Of a stretch of DNA of 38,678 bases, positions 1-6,431 are shown piece by piece (the stretch's first letter is position 1; each line of letters begins with the position of its first letter). The notes under the pieces are model-generated. The model was not told the DNA's origin. It ran no database searches and was given only the letters and a program-made list of their open reading frames with translations. Both the position numbers and the translations under genes were made by a program. The stretch comes from Novosphingobium rosa NBRC 15208 (lineage in GTDB: Bacteria > Pseudomonadota > Alphaproteobacteria > Sphingomonadales > Sphingomonadaceae). The stretch spans positions 1-38,678 of the forward strand of contig NZ_BCZE01000069.1 of assembly GCF_001598555.1 (NCBI RefSeq). The letters are read 5' to 3'.

Positions 1-270
1 GGCGGCTTCGACAAGCCCGCCGCTGTGCCGGCGGGTCAGGTGCAGGAATACAAGTTCCGCCTGCCCACGGTGAACTATACGGTGAAGCCGGGCCACCGGA
101 TCATGGTGCAGATTCAGTCCTCGCTCTTCCCGCTCTATGATCGCAACCCGCAGACCTATGTGCCCAACATCTTCTTCGCCAAGCCTACGGATTTCCAGAA
201 GGCCACCATCACGCTGGAACACGGCCCCGACGGCCAGAGCGCGGTGCTGCTGCCGGTGGTGAAGCAATAA
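1..270 (+). CDS. CocE/NonD family hydrolase, C-terminal end (5' truncated)
   Basis: Only the last 89 codons are in the window; the reading frame is open from base 1 and stops with TAA at 268-270. The tail resembles the C-terminal jelly-roll domain of CocE/NonD (X-Pro dipeptidyl-peptidase type) serine hydrolases: a 'YKFRLPTVNYTVKPGHRIMV' stretch followed by 'SSLFPLYDRNPQT', the usual segment in which the beta-sandwich packs on the alpha/beta hydrolase core. The catalytic Ser-Asp-His residues would lie upstream, outside the window, so activity cannot be judged and the substrate (acyl or peptidyl ester or amide) is unknown. A strong terminator-like hairpin follows about 55 nt after the stop, so this is probably the last gene of its transcript. 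Family assignment is by recall of the domain pattern. Confidence 0.8.
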   Translation, partial: GGFDKPAAVPAGQVQEYKFRLPTVNYTVKPGHRIMVQIQSSLFPLYDRNPQTYVPNIFFAKPTDFQKATITLEHGPDGQSAVLLPVVKQ

Positions 271-324
271 CATCCGTCGCTGGTGGAAACATCAGCCGCC
301 TCCAACCGTTTGCATAAACAGGAT

Positions 325-367
325 AGGGCTCGCGTGCTGGCAGCAGTGCGCGGGCCCTTCCGTTTTT
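325..367 (+). terminator. Rho-independent terminator after the CocE/NonD hydrolase gene
   Basis: A 10 bp stem pairs AGGGCTCGCG (325-334) with CGCGGGCCCT (349-358), with one G-U pair in RNA. The interior contains a further TGCTG-G-CAGCA self-complementary stretch. A T-rich tail with five consecutive T (363-367) follows. The Shine-Dalgarno of the next gene (371-377) begins only a few bases after the T-run. Confidence 0.75.
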
Positions 368-382
368 CGCAAGGAGGCAGAC

Positions 383-571
383 ATGCTGCGCACACTGACT
401 TTGGCTGGCATGGTGCTGGCCATCAGCACGCTGGCGGGTTGTGACGATTATGGTCATCACCCCCGCTGGGACCGCGGCGGCGGCTATGACCATGGCCGCG
501 ACCATCGCGGCGATCACGATCATGACCACGGCGGCTATCACGACGATGACCATCACTGGGGCCCGCACTGA
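383..571 (+). CDS. Small His/Asp-rich lipoprotein, function unknown
   Basis: This 62-residue protein has a short basic start, a hydrophobic stretch and a lipobox (L-A-G-C, Cys about residue 20), so it is predicted to be exported and lipidated. The mature part of about 43 residues is almost entirely His, Asp, Gly, Arg and Tyr, with many HD/DH pairs such as 'DHDHDHGGYHDDDHHWG'. Such composition could bind transition metals, but that is inference. The start is supported by a perfect AAGGAGG Shine-Dalgarno at 371-377, five bases before the ATG. The gene stands alone between the preceding terminator and a convergent chemoreceptor gene. I do not recognise a named family. The lipobox and strong ribosome binding site make it likely to be real despite its size. 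Confidence 0.65.
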   Translation: MLRTLTLAGMVLAISTLAGCDDYGHHPRWDRGGGYDHGRDHRGDHDHDHGGYHDDDHHWGPH

Positions 572-605
572 TCCGCAAGGCAGTCGGCAGCGCTGACGAA
601 GGCGT

Positions 606-1946
606 TCAGGCCACGCGCCTGATCCGGCCGAAGCGCGTGGGCCCTTGCGTGGCGACATCGCCCGCGCGGAACCGCGCCAGCTCCTGCATCAGCGCATCGG
701 ACTGAGCCGCCAGCCCGCGCGCCGCCGCGCTGGTCTCTTCCGAGGCGGCGGCATTGCTCTGGGTGATCTGGTGCATTTCACCCACCGTGCCATTGGCCTC
801 GCGCAGGCGCCCGGCAGACTCGTTGGTGTCGCGGGCGATGCGGCTCATCACCTCGCTGATCTGGGCGACGCCCTCGGCGATGCGCAGCAAGGCCTCGCCG
901 GTCTGGGTGACCAGCGTGACGCCCTGAGACACCTGCGAGGCCGATCCCGCGATCCGCCCCTTGATATCCCGTGCCGCATCGGCGCTGCGCTGGGCCAGCG
1001 CCCGCACCTCATTGGCCACCACGGCGAACCCACGCCCCGCCTCACCGGCACGTGCCGCTTCCACGCCAGCGTTCAGCGCCAGCAGATTGGTCTGAAAGGC
1101 AATGCCGTCGATCACGCTGACGATCGCCGCGATCTCGCCCGAGGAATGTTCGATGGCGGCCATGGCCTCCACCGTGCTGGACATCACCGCGCTCGATTCC
1201 TCGGCCTGACGGCGGGTTTCGCTCACCAGCGCATTGGCCTGCGTGGCGGCATCGGCGGATTGGGCGATGGCCGCGCCGATCTGGCCCAGGGCCTGCACCG
1301 TCGCCTCGGCCTTCAACGCCTGAACTCCGGCCCGGCTGGTGGCATCCTGCGCGGCCTGCTGGATATCCTCGGCGCTGCGGGCCACCAGATCGGCGGTCTG
1401 CTGCACCTTGCCCATCGATGCGGCAAAGGCATCGGCAGCGGTGTTGAAGCTTTCGCGCAGCCCCTCATAGTCCTGACGGAAGGGACGTTCGAGATGGCAG
1501 GTGAGGTTCCCGCGTGACAATTCGCCCAGCCCGTGGCGCAGATCGTCGATCACGAAAGCGGTCTCGGCCAGATTCTGGATGATCACCAGAATGGACTCCT
1601 GCCCATCGAGCACGGCGGGGATCAGCGTCACCAGAATGCGCACCGGATTGCCATGCGGATCGAGGTTGAGCCATTCGAAACGCGACACCCCCTTTTCGAA
1701 CGCCTCACGCTGGCGTTCGGGAACATGGTCGGCTGAAGGGCGCCCGTCGCTCTGGATGGGGGCGGAGAAATCCTCGGGCGTGCGGCCGATCAACTCTTCG
1801 CGGCTATAGCCATAGATGCTGGCGCAGGCATCGTTGCAGGCGGCAAAGACGCCATTCTGGATCAGCAGCAGGCCATCGGGCGACAGCTCGAACAACCCTT
1901 TGGCGAGGGTCATTTCGAGGGACGGCTTCTCCTTGCGCCAGAACAT
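606..1946 (-). CDS. Soluble PAS-domain methyl-accepting chemotaxis protein
   Basis: About 446 residues with no transmembrane segment, so a cytoplasmic receptor. Domains in order: an N-terminal PAS sensor (about 15-130, 'FELSPDGLLLIQNG' and 'YGYSREELIG'), a HAMP-like linker (about 140-185, 'LGELSRGNLTCHLERP'), then the long signalling coiled coil. The hairpin tip is conserved around 'NLLALNAGVEAARAGEAGRG' followed by FAVVANEVRALA, the region that contacts CheA and CheW. The family relays PAS-detected signals (redox, oxygen or small ligands) to the flagellar or another Che pathway. No che genes are nearby, so this is an orphan receptor. ATG at 1946 is preferred; a GTG four codons upstream (1958) is possible. 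The gene ends convergently with the small lipoprotein gene. Confidence 0.9.
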   Translation of the reverse strand: MFWRKEKPSLEMTLAKGLFELSPDGLLLIQNGVFAACNDACASIYGYSREELIGRTPEDFSAPIQSDGRPSADHVPERQREAFEKGVSRFEWLNLDPHGNPVRILVTLIPAVLDGQESILVIIQNLAETAFVIDDLRHGLGELSRGNLTCHLERPFRQDYEGLRESFNTAADAFAASMGKVQQTADLVARSAEDIQQAAQDATSRAGVQALKAEATVQALGQIGAAIAQSADAATQANALVSETRRQAEESSAVMSSTVEAMAAIEHSSGEIAAIVSVIDGIAFQTNLLALNAGVEAARAGEAGRGFAVVANEVRALAQRSADAARDIKGRIAGSASQVSQGVTLVTQTGEALLRIAEGVAQISEVMSRIARDTNESAGRLREANGTVGEMHQITQSNAAASEETSAAARGLAAQSDALMQELARFRAGDVATQGPTRFGRIRRVA

Positions 1947-2054
1947 GCTCGCGATCACCCGGTTGCAGACAGGCGCCCAGTCTAGGGCCTGTCTGGTAAA
2001 GGCGAGCGCATCCCGCCCCTAGGGACAATCACGAAAGCTGGCCGCCAGCCGCGC

Positions 2055-2456
2055 TCAGGGCGCCTTGGCAGACTGTGCGGGCGGCAGGGTCTGCGTATCG
2101 AAGACCTTCTGCTGTTCCGGCGTCAGCATGGCGTAAAAGCGGCGCAAGGCCTGCGCCTGCCTGTGCAGATCGGCCTCTTCCTGCCGCATCTCCGCCTCCA
2201 TCAGATCCATGCGCTGCGGCGCGGTGATCGTGGGGAACAGGGCAGCGGCGCTGCGTCGACGCTCCTGCGTGTGATTGGGCGCCGAGGCCTGAGCGCGATA
2301 GGCTTCCCAACCCAGCTCCTGCTGAGGCGTCAGATGCAGATAATCGTGCAGCTTCTGCTCCGGCGTCAGGCCGACGGTCTGGCTCCAGCCGGGGGCGGCG
2401 CTCAGCAGAGCCGCCCCGGCAGCCAGAACCGCCAAAACGCGCTTACTGGCAGCCAT
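2055..2456 (-). CDS. Spy/CpxP-like periplasmic protein with LTxxQ motifs
   Basis: A 133-residue protein with a Sec signal peptide (cleavage near 'APGWSQ', about residue 26). The mature part is helical and carries LTxxQ-type motifs ('LTPEQKLHDYL', 'LTPQQELGWEAY', and near the C terminus 'LTPEQQKVFD'). This is the signature of Spy/CpxP periplasmic proteins, which act as ATP-independent chaperones or envelope-stress sensors. The ATG at 2456 lies inside the end of the upstream Gly-rich gene (14 nt overlap), so the two are probably translationally coupled. A longer frame continues upstream, but it reads an Arg/Ala-rich shadow of the Gly-rich gene and is rejected. The client is unknown; the Gly-rich neighbour is a candidate by context only. 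Confidence 0.75.
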   Translation of the reverse strand: MAASKRVLAVLAAGAALLSAAPGWSQTVGLTPEQKLHDYLHLTPQQELGWEAYRAQASAPNHTQERRRSAAALFPTITAPQRMDLMEAEMRQEEADLHRQAQALRRFYAMLTPEQQKVFDTQTLPPAQSAKAP

Positions 2457-2973
2457 TGTTACCGGCGTTGTTGTTGACCCAGTGATACTGCTTGTCCTCG
2501 CCCCATTGCCAATAGCCGCAGGCCGTGGAGGGCGGCGCCGCATTGGGCGCGTAACCATCCACCGAACCCTGCGCCACCGGCGGCGCCTGTTCCGGCGCGG
2601 GCTCGGTGTCATAGTAATAGCCGGGATAGTCGCCATAATAGCCCGGCCAGCCCCAGAGCCAGGGATCGGCGTAAAGCCCGCCGCCCCAGCCCCAACCCCA
2701 GCCGGGATAGCCGCCCCAGCCATAACCGCCGCGATAGACCACGCCGCCACGGTAGAACCCGCCATGATAGCCGCCACCGCGATAGACCCCGCCACCCCGG
2801 AAGCCACCACCGCCGCCGCGAAAACCGCCGCCGCCGACATGCGCGCCGCCGCCAAAGTGGCCACCACCGCCGCCATGGCCGCCGCCGCCGCGCTGGGCCT
2901 GCGCCGCCACCGGCGCGCACACCAGCGCCAGCGCCGCGACCATGCCCGCGACATGACCCGCCAGAATTTTCAT
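2443..2973 (-). CDS. Secreted glycine-rich protein, function unknown
   Basis: A 176-residue protein with a clear signal peptide ('MKILAGHVAGMVAALALVCA', cleavage after AQA near residue 31). A Gly-rich region follows (about 33-110) with GGGG, GGGFRGGG and YRGGGYHGG repeats, then a Tyr/Trp/Pro-rich part ('WGWPGYYGDYPGYYYD') and a C-terminal segment with two Cys ('ACGYWQWGEDKQYHW' ... 'NNGCQ') that could form a disulfide. The ATG at 2973 has an AGGAAAGGAAG ribosome binding site, so longer versions of the frame are not needed. It overlaps the following Spy-like gene by 14 nt. Similar Gly-rich exported proteins are common in sphingomonads and poorly characterised. No enzymatic motif is visible. 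Confidence 0.75.
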   Translation of the reverse strand: MKILAGHVAGMVAALALVCAPVAAQAQRGGGGHGGGGGHFGGGAHVGGGGFRGGGGGFRGGGVYRGGGYHGGFYRGGVVYRGGYGWGGYPGWGWGWGGGLYADPWLWGWPGYYGDYPGYYYDTEPAPEQAPPVAQGSVDGYAPNAAPPSTACGYWQWGEDKQYHWVNNNAGNNGCQ

Positions 2974-3253
2974 GGGTTCTTCCTTTCCTAGAGGGCGCTG
3001 GCGGCGAGTGACCTTGCTGGGGGATCGTCGGCGACGCTTATGCGTTAAGATGGTCTTTCGAAGCCTTGGCCGGGCGCCGTGGAGCAAAATCGGCGGAGCG
3101 GCAGGAGCCAGCTCACAGCTTCGCAAACACAGTGTTAACCTTGGCTGACTGGCGGGCGTAAGGTGATGTAAAATCGCCTGTTCTTTCGCCTTTATGCGGC
3201 AGATCGAAGGGCTGCGGCGCGGGGGCGCCATGGACGCAAGCGGGCTGCGGCAA
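2974..3253. other. Divergent intergenic region without a gene
   Basis: These 280 bases separate the minus-strand Gly-rich gene from the plus-strand marR operon. I see no convincing coding frame. The strong Shine-Dalgarno of the Gly-rich gene is at its left edge. A short perfect palindrome AACAC-A-GTGTT lies at 3126-3136, in a spot where the Gly-rich gene's promoter could lie. No clear -35/-10 pair could be assigned. Confidence 0.4.
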
Positions 3254-3289
3254 TATCTTCAGGCAAACTTTGCAGTTTACCTGAAGATA
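3254..3289. promoter_or_regulatory. Long palindromic operator, probable MarR-family autorepressor site
   Basis: Two 16 bp arms, TATCTTCAGGCAAACT (3254-3269) and AGTTTACCTGAAGATA (3274-3289), are inverted repeats with one mismatch around a 4 bp centre (TTGC). The site ends 15 bp before the MarR start codon. MarR dimers typically bind palindromes like this, overlapping their own promoter, and release them when they bind a ligand. This pair is therefore the likely autoregulated switch for the marR-MFS operon. A TTGCAG (3270-3275) and TAAAGC (3293-3298) spaced by 17 bp fall across the site and could be the promoter, which would leave almost no 5' leader. The palindrome is direct observation; the regulator is inferred from position. 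Confidence 0.85.
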
Positions 3290-3304
3290 GGCTAAAGCGA
3301 GCCC

Positions 3305-3754
3305 ATGCCGTCCGAGACTCATTCCCCCGCCCCCCTTCTGGCCTCTCGCGTTGCCCATGATCTGCGCGCCAATTTCCGCGCCCTGAAACGGCGCTTTCGC
3401 GAGCAAGCCCCGGCTGGGGAACTGACCCCGGCCCAGATCGCCGTGATCAGCCGACTCGAATGCGGCCCCGGCACCGCCTCGGCCCTCGCCCGCGCCGAAG
3501 GGATGCGCCCGCAATCGATGGGCCCGATCATCGCGGCGCTCGATGCCGCCGGGGTCATTCAGGGGAAGCCAGACCCCGCCGACGGGCGCCAGACCCTGCT
3601 CTCGCTCACCGACGCCTATCGCGAGCAACTCAACGCAAGGCGCGAGGCAAGGCAGGACTGGCTGGAGCGCACCATCGTCACCCGTCTCACCCCCGAGGAG
3701 CAACAGGTGCTGGCGCAGGCCAATGAACTGCTGCGCCGGATCGTCGCGCCATGA
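3305..3754 (+). CDS. MarR family transcriptional regulator
   Basis: A 149-residue protein with the MarR winged-helix arrangement: N-terminal dimerisation helix, 'LTPAQIAVISRLE' leading into the DNA-binding domain, recognition helix around 'MRPQSMGPIIAALDAAGVI', and the wing motif D-P-A-D-G-R-Q-T (about residues 95-102), followed by C-terminal dimerisation helices. It sits behind a near-perfect 36 bp palindrome and overlaps the following MFS gene by ATGA, the standard layout of a ligand-responsive repressor controlling its own operon and an efflux pump. The Shine-Dalgarno is weak (GCGAG), so initiation may be inefficient or nearly leaderless. The inducing compound cannot be read from sequence. 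Confidence 0.93.
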   Translation: MPSETHSPAPLLASRVAHDLRANFRALKRRFREQAPAGELTPAQIAVISRLECGPGTASALARAEGMRPQSMGPIIAALDAAGVIQGKPDPADGRQTLLSLTDAYREQLNARREARQDWLERTIVTRLTPEEQQVLAQANELLRRIVAP

Positions 3755-4998
3755 GCGCACGCATGAGCACTTTGGCAGCCCCATCGGGCGGGCTGTTCCG
3801 CTCGCTGCGCAATGGCAATAACCGGCTGTGGACGATGGGGGCCTTTGTCTCGAACATCGGCACCTGGGTGCAGCGCACCGCGCAGGACTGGCTGGTGCTG
3901 ACCATGCTGACGCATCACAGCGCCGCGGCGGTGGGCATCGTGATGGCGCTGCAATTCGGGCCGCAGATGCTGCTGCTGCCCTGGACGGGCGTGGCCGCCG
4001 ACCGTTTCGACCAGCGCAAGCTGCTGATGTGGACGCAAGGGATCAGCGGCGCGCTGGCGCTGGGCCTTGGCGTGCTGACGCTGACCGGCATGGTCAGCCT
4101 GTGGCAGGTCTATGTTTTCGCCTTCCTCTTTGGCTGCGTCTCGGCCTTCGATGCGCCGACGCGCCAGACCTTCGTGGGCCAACTGGTGGGCGAGGACGAT
4201 CTGCCCAATGCCGTGGCGCTCAACGCCACCAGTTTCAACAGCGCGCGGATGGTTGGCCCGGCGGTGGCGGGGCTGATCATCGCAGCGGCGGGCACCGGCT
4301 GGGCCTTTGTGATCAATGGCATCTCCTTTTTCGCGGTGTGGGCCGCCATGCTGGCGATGGACGGCGACACCTTGCGTGCGCCCCCCCGCTCCAGCCGCGG
4401 CACGGGCGGGTTTATGGAAGGGTTGCGCTATGTCCGCGCCCGGCCCGATCTGATCGCCATTCTGGCGATGCTGTTTCTGATCGGCACCTTCGGGCTGAAC
4501 TTCGCGATCTTTATCTCGACCATGGCGGTGGGCGTGTTTCATGCCGATGCGCGGGCTTACGGCTTGCTGTCCTCGATGATGGCGGTGGGCACCGTGTCGG
4601 GCGCGCTGTTCAGCGCAAGACAGGGCAAACCGCAATTCACGATGCTGATCGGCAGCAGCGCGCTGTTCGCCCTGGGATGCACGCTGGCCGCGCTGGCGCC
4701 GACCTATTGGGCCTTTGGCGCAGCGCTGCTGGTGACGGGCGTGGCCGCGCTGACCTTCACCAACGCCACCAACAGCCTGATGCAACTGGCCACCGAACCG
4801 GCGATGCGCGGGCGCGTGATGGCGCTGCGTGTGGGCATCGCGATCGGCGGCACGCCGCTGGGCGCTCCGGTGGTGGGCTTCGTGGCCGACCATGCCGGGC
4901 CGCGCTGGGCGCTGGGCGTGGCGGCGGCGGCAGGTGTGGCCGCCATGCTTGTGGGCTGGCAGGCGTTGAAGTGGATTGCGCCGGGCGCGCGGGGTTAA
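3751..4998 (+). CDS. MFS efflux transporter (EntS-like, MFS_3 type)
   Basis: A 415-residue inner-membrane protein with about 12 hydrophobic segments. 'TMGAFVSNIGTWVQRTAQDW' in the first helix and 'AADRFDQRKLLMWTQ' in loop 2-3 are typical of the enterobactin-exporter-like (MFS_3) group of proton-driven drug and siderophore exporters. The start codon overlaps the marR stop (ATGA), so it is co-transcribed and translationally coupled. An in-frame ATG five codons later (3763) is an alternative start. Its 3' end shares the palindromic TTAA with the convergent UdgX gene, each strand reading TAA from it. The substrate is probably a toxic or signalling small molecule sensed by the MarR partner, but this is inference. 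Confidence 0.9.
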   Translation: MSARMSTLAAPSGGLFRSLRNGNNRLWTMGAFVSNIGTWVQRTAQDWLVLTMLTHHSAAAVGIVMALQFGPQMLLLPWTGVAADRFDQRKLLMWTQGISGALALGLGVLTLTGMVSLWQVYVFAFLFGCVSAFDAPTRQTFVGQLVGEDDLPNAVALNATSFNSARMVGPAVAGLIIAAAGTGWAFVINGISFFAVWAAMLAMDGDTLRAPPRSSRGTGGFMEGLRYVRARPDLIAILAMLFLIGTFGLNFAIFISTMAVGVFHADARAYGLLSSMMAVGTVSGALFSARQGKPQFTMLIGSSALFALGCTLAALAPTYWAFGAALLVTGVAALTFTNATNSLMQLATEPAMRGRVMALRVGIAIGGTPLGAPVVGFVADHAGPRWALGVAAAAGVAAMLVGWQALKWIAPGARG

Positions 4999-6431
4999 GA
5001 GCGCAGCGGCTCCTCCAGCCCGGCCAGACCGCCGCGCAAATCCGCGACATAACGTTCGAACCCCTGCTCGGCCTCGGCCTGAGAGGGCAGGCGCAGCAAA
5101 TGGCTGGGATGGACCGTGAGGCGGCAGGGCGTGCCATCGGCCAGCATGATCTCCTGCCCCGCCTCGCGCCCGATGGATAGATTCTGGCCGGTCAGGGCGC
5201 GCAGGGCTGTCTTGCCCATGGCGATCACCAGACGCGGGCGCAGGATCGCCCGCTCCTGATCGAGCCACCAGCGGCAGGCATCAATCTCGCCCACATTGGG
5301 GCGGGCATGCAGGCGCTGCTTGCCGCGCTGCTCGAATTTGAAATGCTTGACGGCGTTGGTGACATAGAGCCTGTCGCGCGGGACGCCCGCCTGCGCCAGA
5401 GCGCGATCGAACAACGCGCCCGCCGGGCCGATGAAGGGGCGCCCTGCCCGGTCTTCCTGATCGCCGGGCTGTTCACCCACCACCATGATGCCTGCATCCG
5501 CCGGGCCCTCACCGAAAACGGTCTGGGTGGCCGGGCCGCACAAGCCGCAGCGCCGGCATCCGGCGGCTTCCTCGCGCAGCAGGCGCAGCGCCGCCGCAGG
5601 GTCCTGAGGCAGGGTGTGGCGTGTGATGCGCGGGGCTTGCGGGGCCTGCGCCACCATCGCCAGTTCGCGCCGCCTTGCGTCCGCGATCATGCCGGGCACC
5701 AGCGCGGTTTCGGGCATGTTCTTCCAATATTTGCGCGGCATTTCCTTCAGCATCGCGCCGGTCATCAGCCGGGCGGGGTTGAAGATGGCGCTGTAATAGG
5801 TCTGCCATGCCGCCTCGACAGGATCGCCCTTGGGCGCTTCCTCGCGACGGGCGGGCGGCCCTTCGGTGAGGGTCTCGCCATCCCAGTGCAACGTGCCTTG
5901 CGGCGTCAGGATCGACCAGCGCATCGCGGCGAAACGGTCGACGAAGAAGCTGGCATTGGCGCGCAGGATATAATGCTCCGGCTCATACCAGGCGATGAAG
6001 CGGGGCCGCCTCTCTTCTTCAACGCCGCCCTCCTGCACCTCGCGGAAGCGCAGAAAGGCATGCATCTTGTGGATGTCGCGCCGCACGGTGCTGGCCATGC
6101 TCTCCACGCGGCGCAGCAAGGGATCGGCATGGTCACCCAGCAAGGCAGGGTTGGCCGCAATCTTCACCAGCAGTGCATAGAGCAAGGCGAAACGCTGCGG
6201 ATCGCTGTGCAGCAAAGCCTGCTCGGCCAGGGTGATGAAAGGTTTGGGAACGGTCAGCGGCCTGCCTGTCGCGGGCGGTAAAGCCTGTGGTTCACCGCCG
6301 AACAGGTCGCCCGGCGCATCGCCCACCTGCCACAGCACCGCCTCGGGCGGCACACCCGCCTGAGCCAGCCGTCGGGCGTGTGTCCGCCAGCCCTCCACAT
6401 CATCGAAGGCATCGAGACAGATGCGGTGCAT
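4995..6431 (-). CDS. UdgX-type uracil-DNA glycosylase fused to an N-terminal DUF4130 domain
   Basis: A 478-residue protein. The N-terminal half (about 1-265) matches the DUF4130/TIGR03915 domain found with this repair system. The C-terminal half is a family-4-like uracil-DNA glycosylase with Cys residues for an Fe-S cluster ('CRRCGLC', about 292-298), motif A 'GEQPGDQEDRAGRPF' (from 319) and motif B 'HPSHLLR' (from 441). The R-loop 'GKQRLH' ends in His375. In characterised UdgX, the equivalent His in KRRIH makes a covalent bond to the abasic site after uracil excision, so covalent capture is expected here but not proven. Its ATG overlaps the stop of the upstream radical SAM gene by one base (TGATG). 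The pair lies behind a LexA box. The 3' end overlaps the convergent MFS gene by 4 bp. Confidence 0.92.
   Translation of the reverse strand: MHRICLDAFDDVEGWRTHARRLAQAGVPPEAVLWQVGDAPGDLFGGEPQALPPATGRPLTVPKPFITLAEQALLHSDPQRFALLYALLVKIAANPALLGDHADPLLRRVESMASTVRRDIHKMHAFLRFREVQEGGVEEERRPRFIAWYEPEHYILRANASFFVDRFAAMRWSILTPQGTLHWDGETLTEGPPARREEAPKGDPVEAAWQTYYSAIFNPARLMTGAMLKEMPRKYWKNMPETALVPGMIADARRRELAMVAQAPQAPRITRHTLPQDPAAALRLLREEAAGCRRCGLCGPATQTVFGEGPADAGIMVVGEQPGDQEDRAGRPFIGPAGALFDRALAQAGVPRDRLYVTNAVKHFKFEQRGKQRLHARPNVGEIDACRWWLDQERAILRPRLVIAMGKTALRALTGQNLSIGREAGQEIMLADGTPCRLTVHPSHLLRLPSQAEAEQGFERYVADLRGGLAGLEEPLRS

Noticed and set aside
611..640. Hairpin CCACGCGC/GCGCGTGG at the chemoreceptor 3' end
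   Set aside because: It lies within the coding sequence and has no T-tract on either strand. It may contribute to convergent termination but cannot be supported as a terminator.
2457..2954. N-terminal extension of the Spy-like frame
   Set aside because: It reads an Arg/Ala-rich out-of-frame version of the Gly-rich gene. A signal peptide begins only at ATG 2456.
3616..5268. Long minus-strand frame opposite the MFS gene
   Set aside because: The translation is low-complexity Arg/His/Gln/Gly sequence with no recognisable motif, while the plus strand encodes a full MFS protein in an operon with marR.
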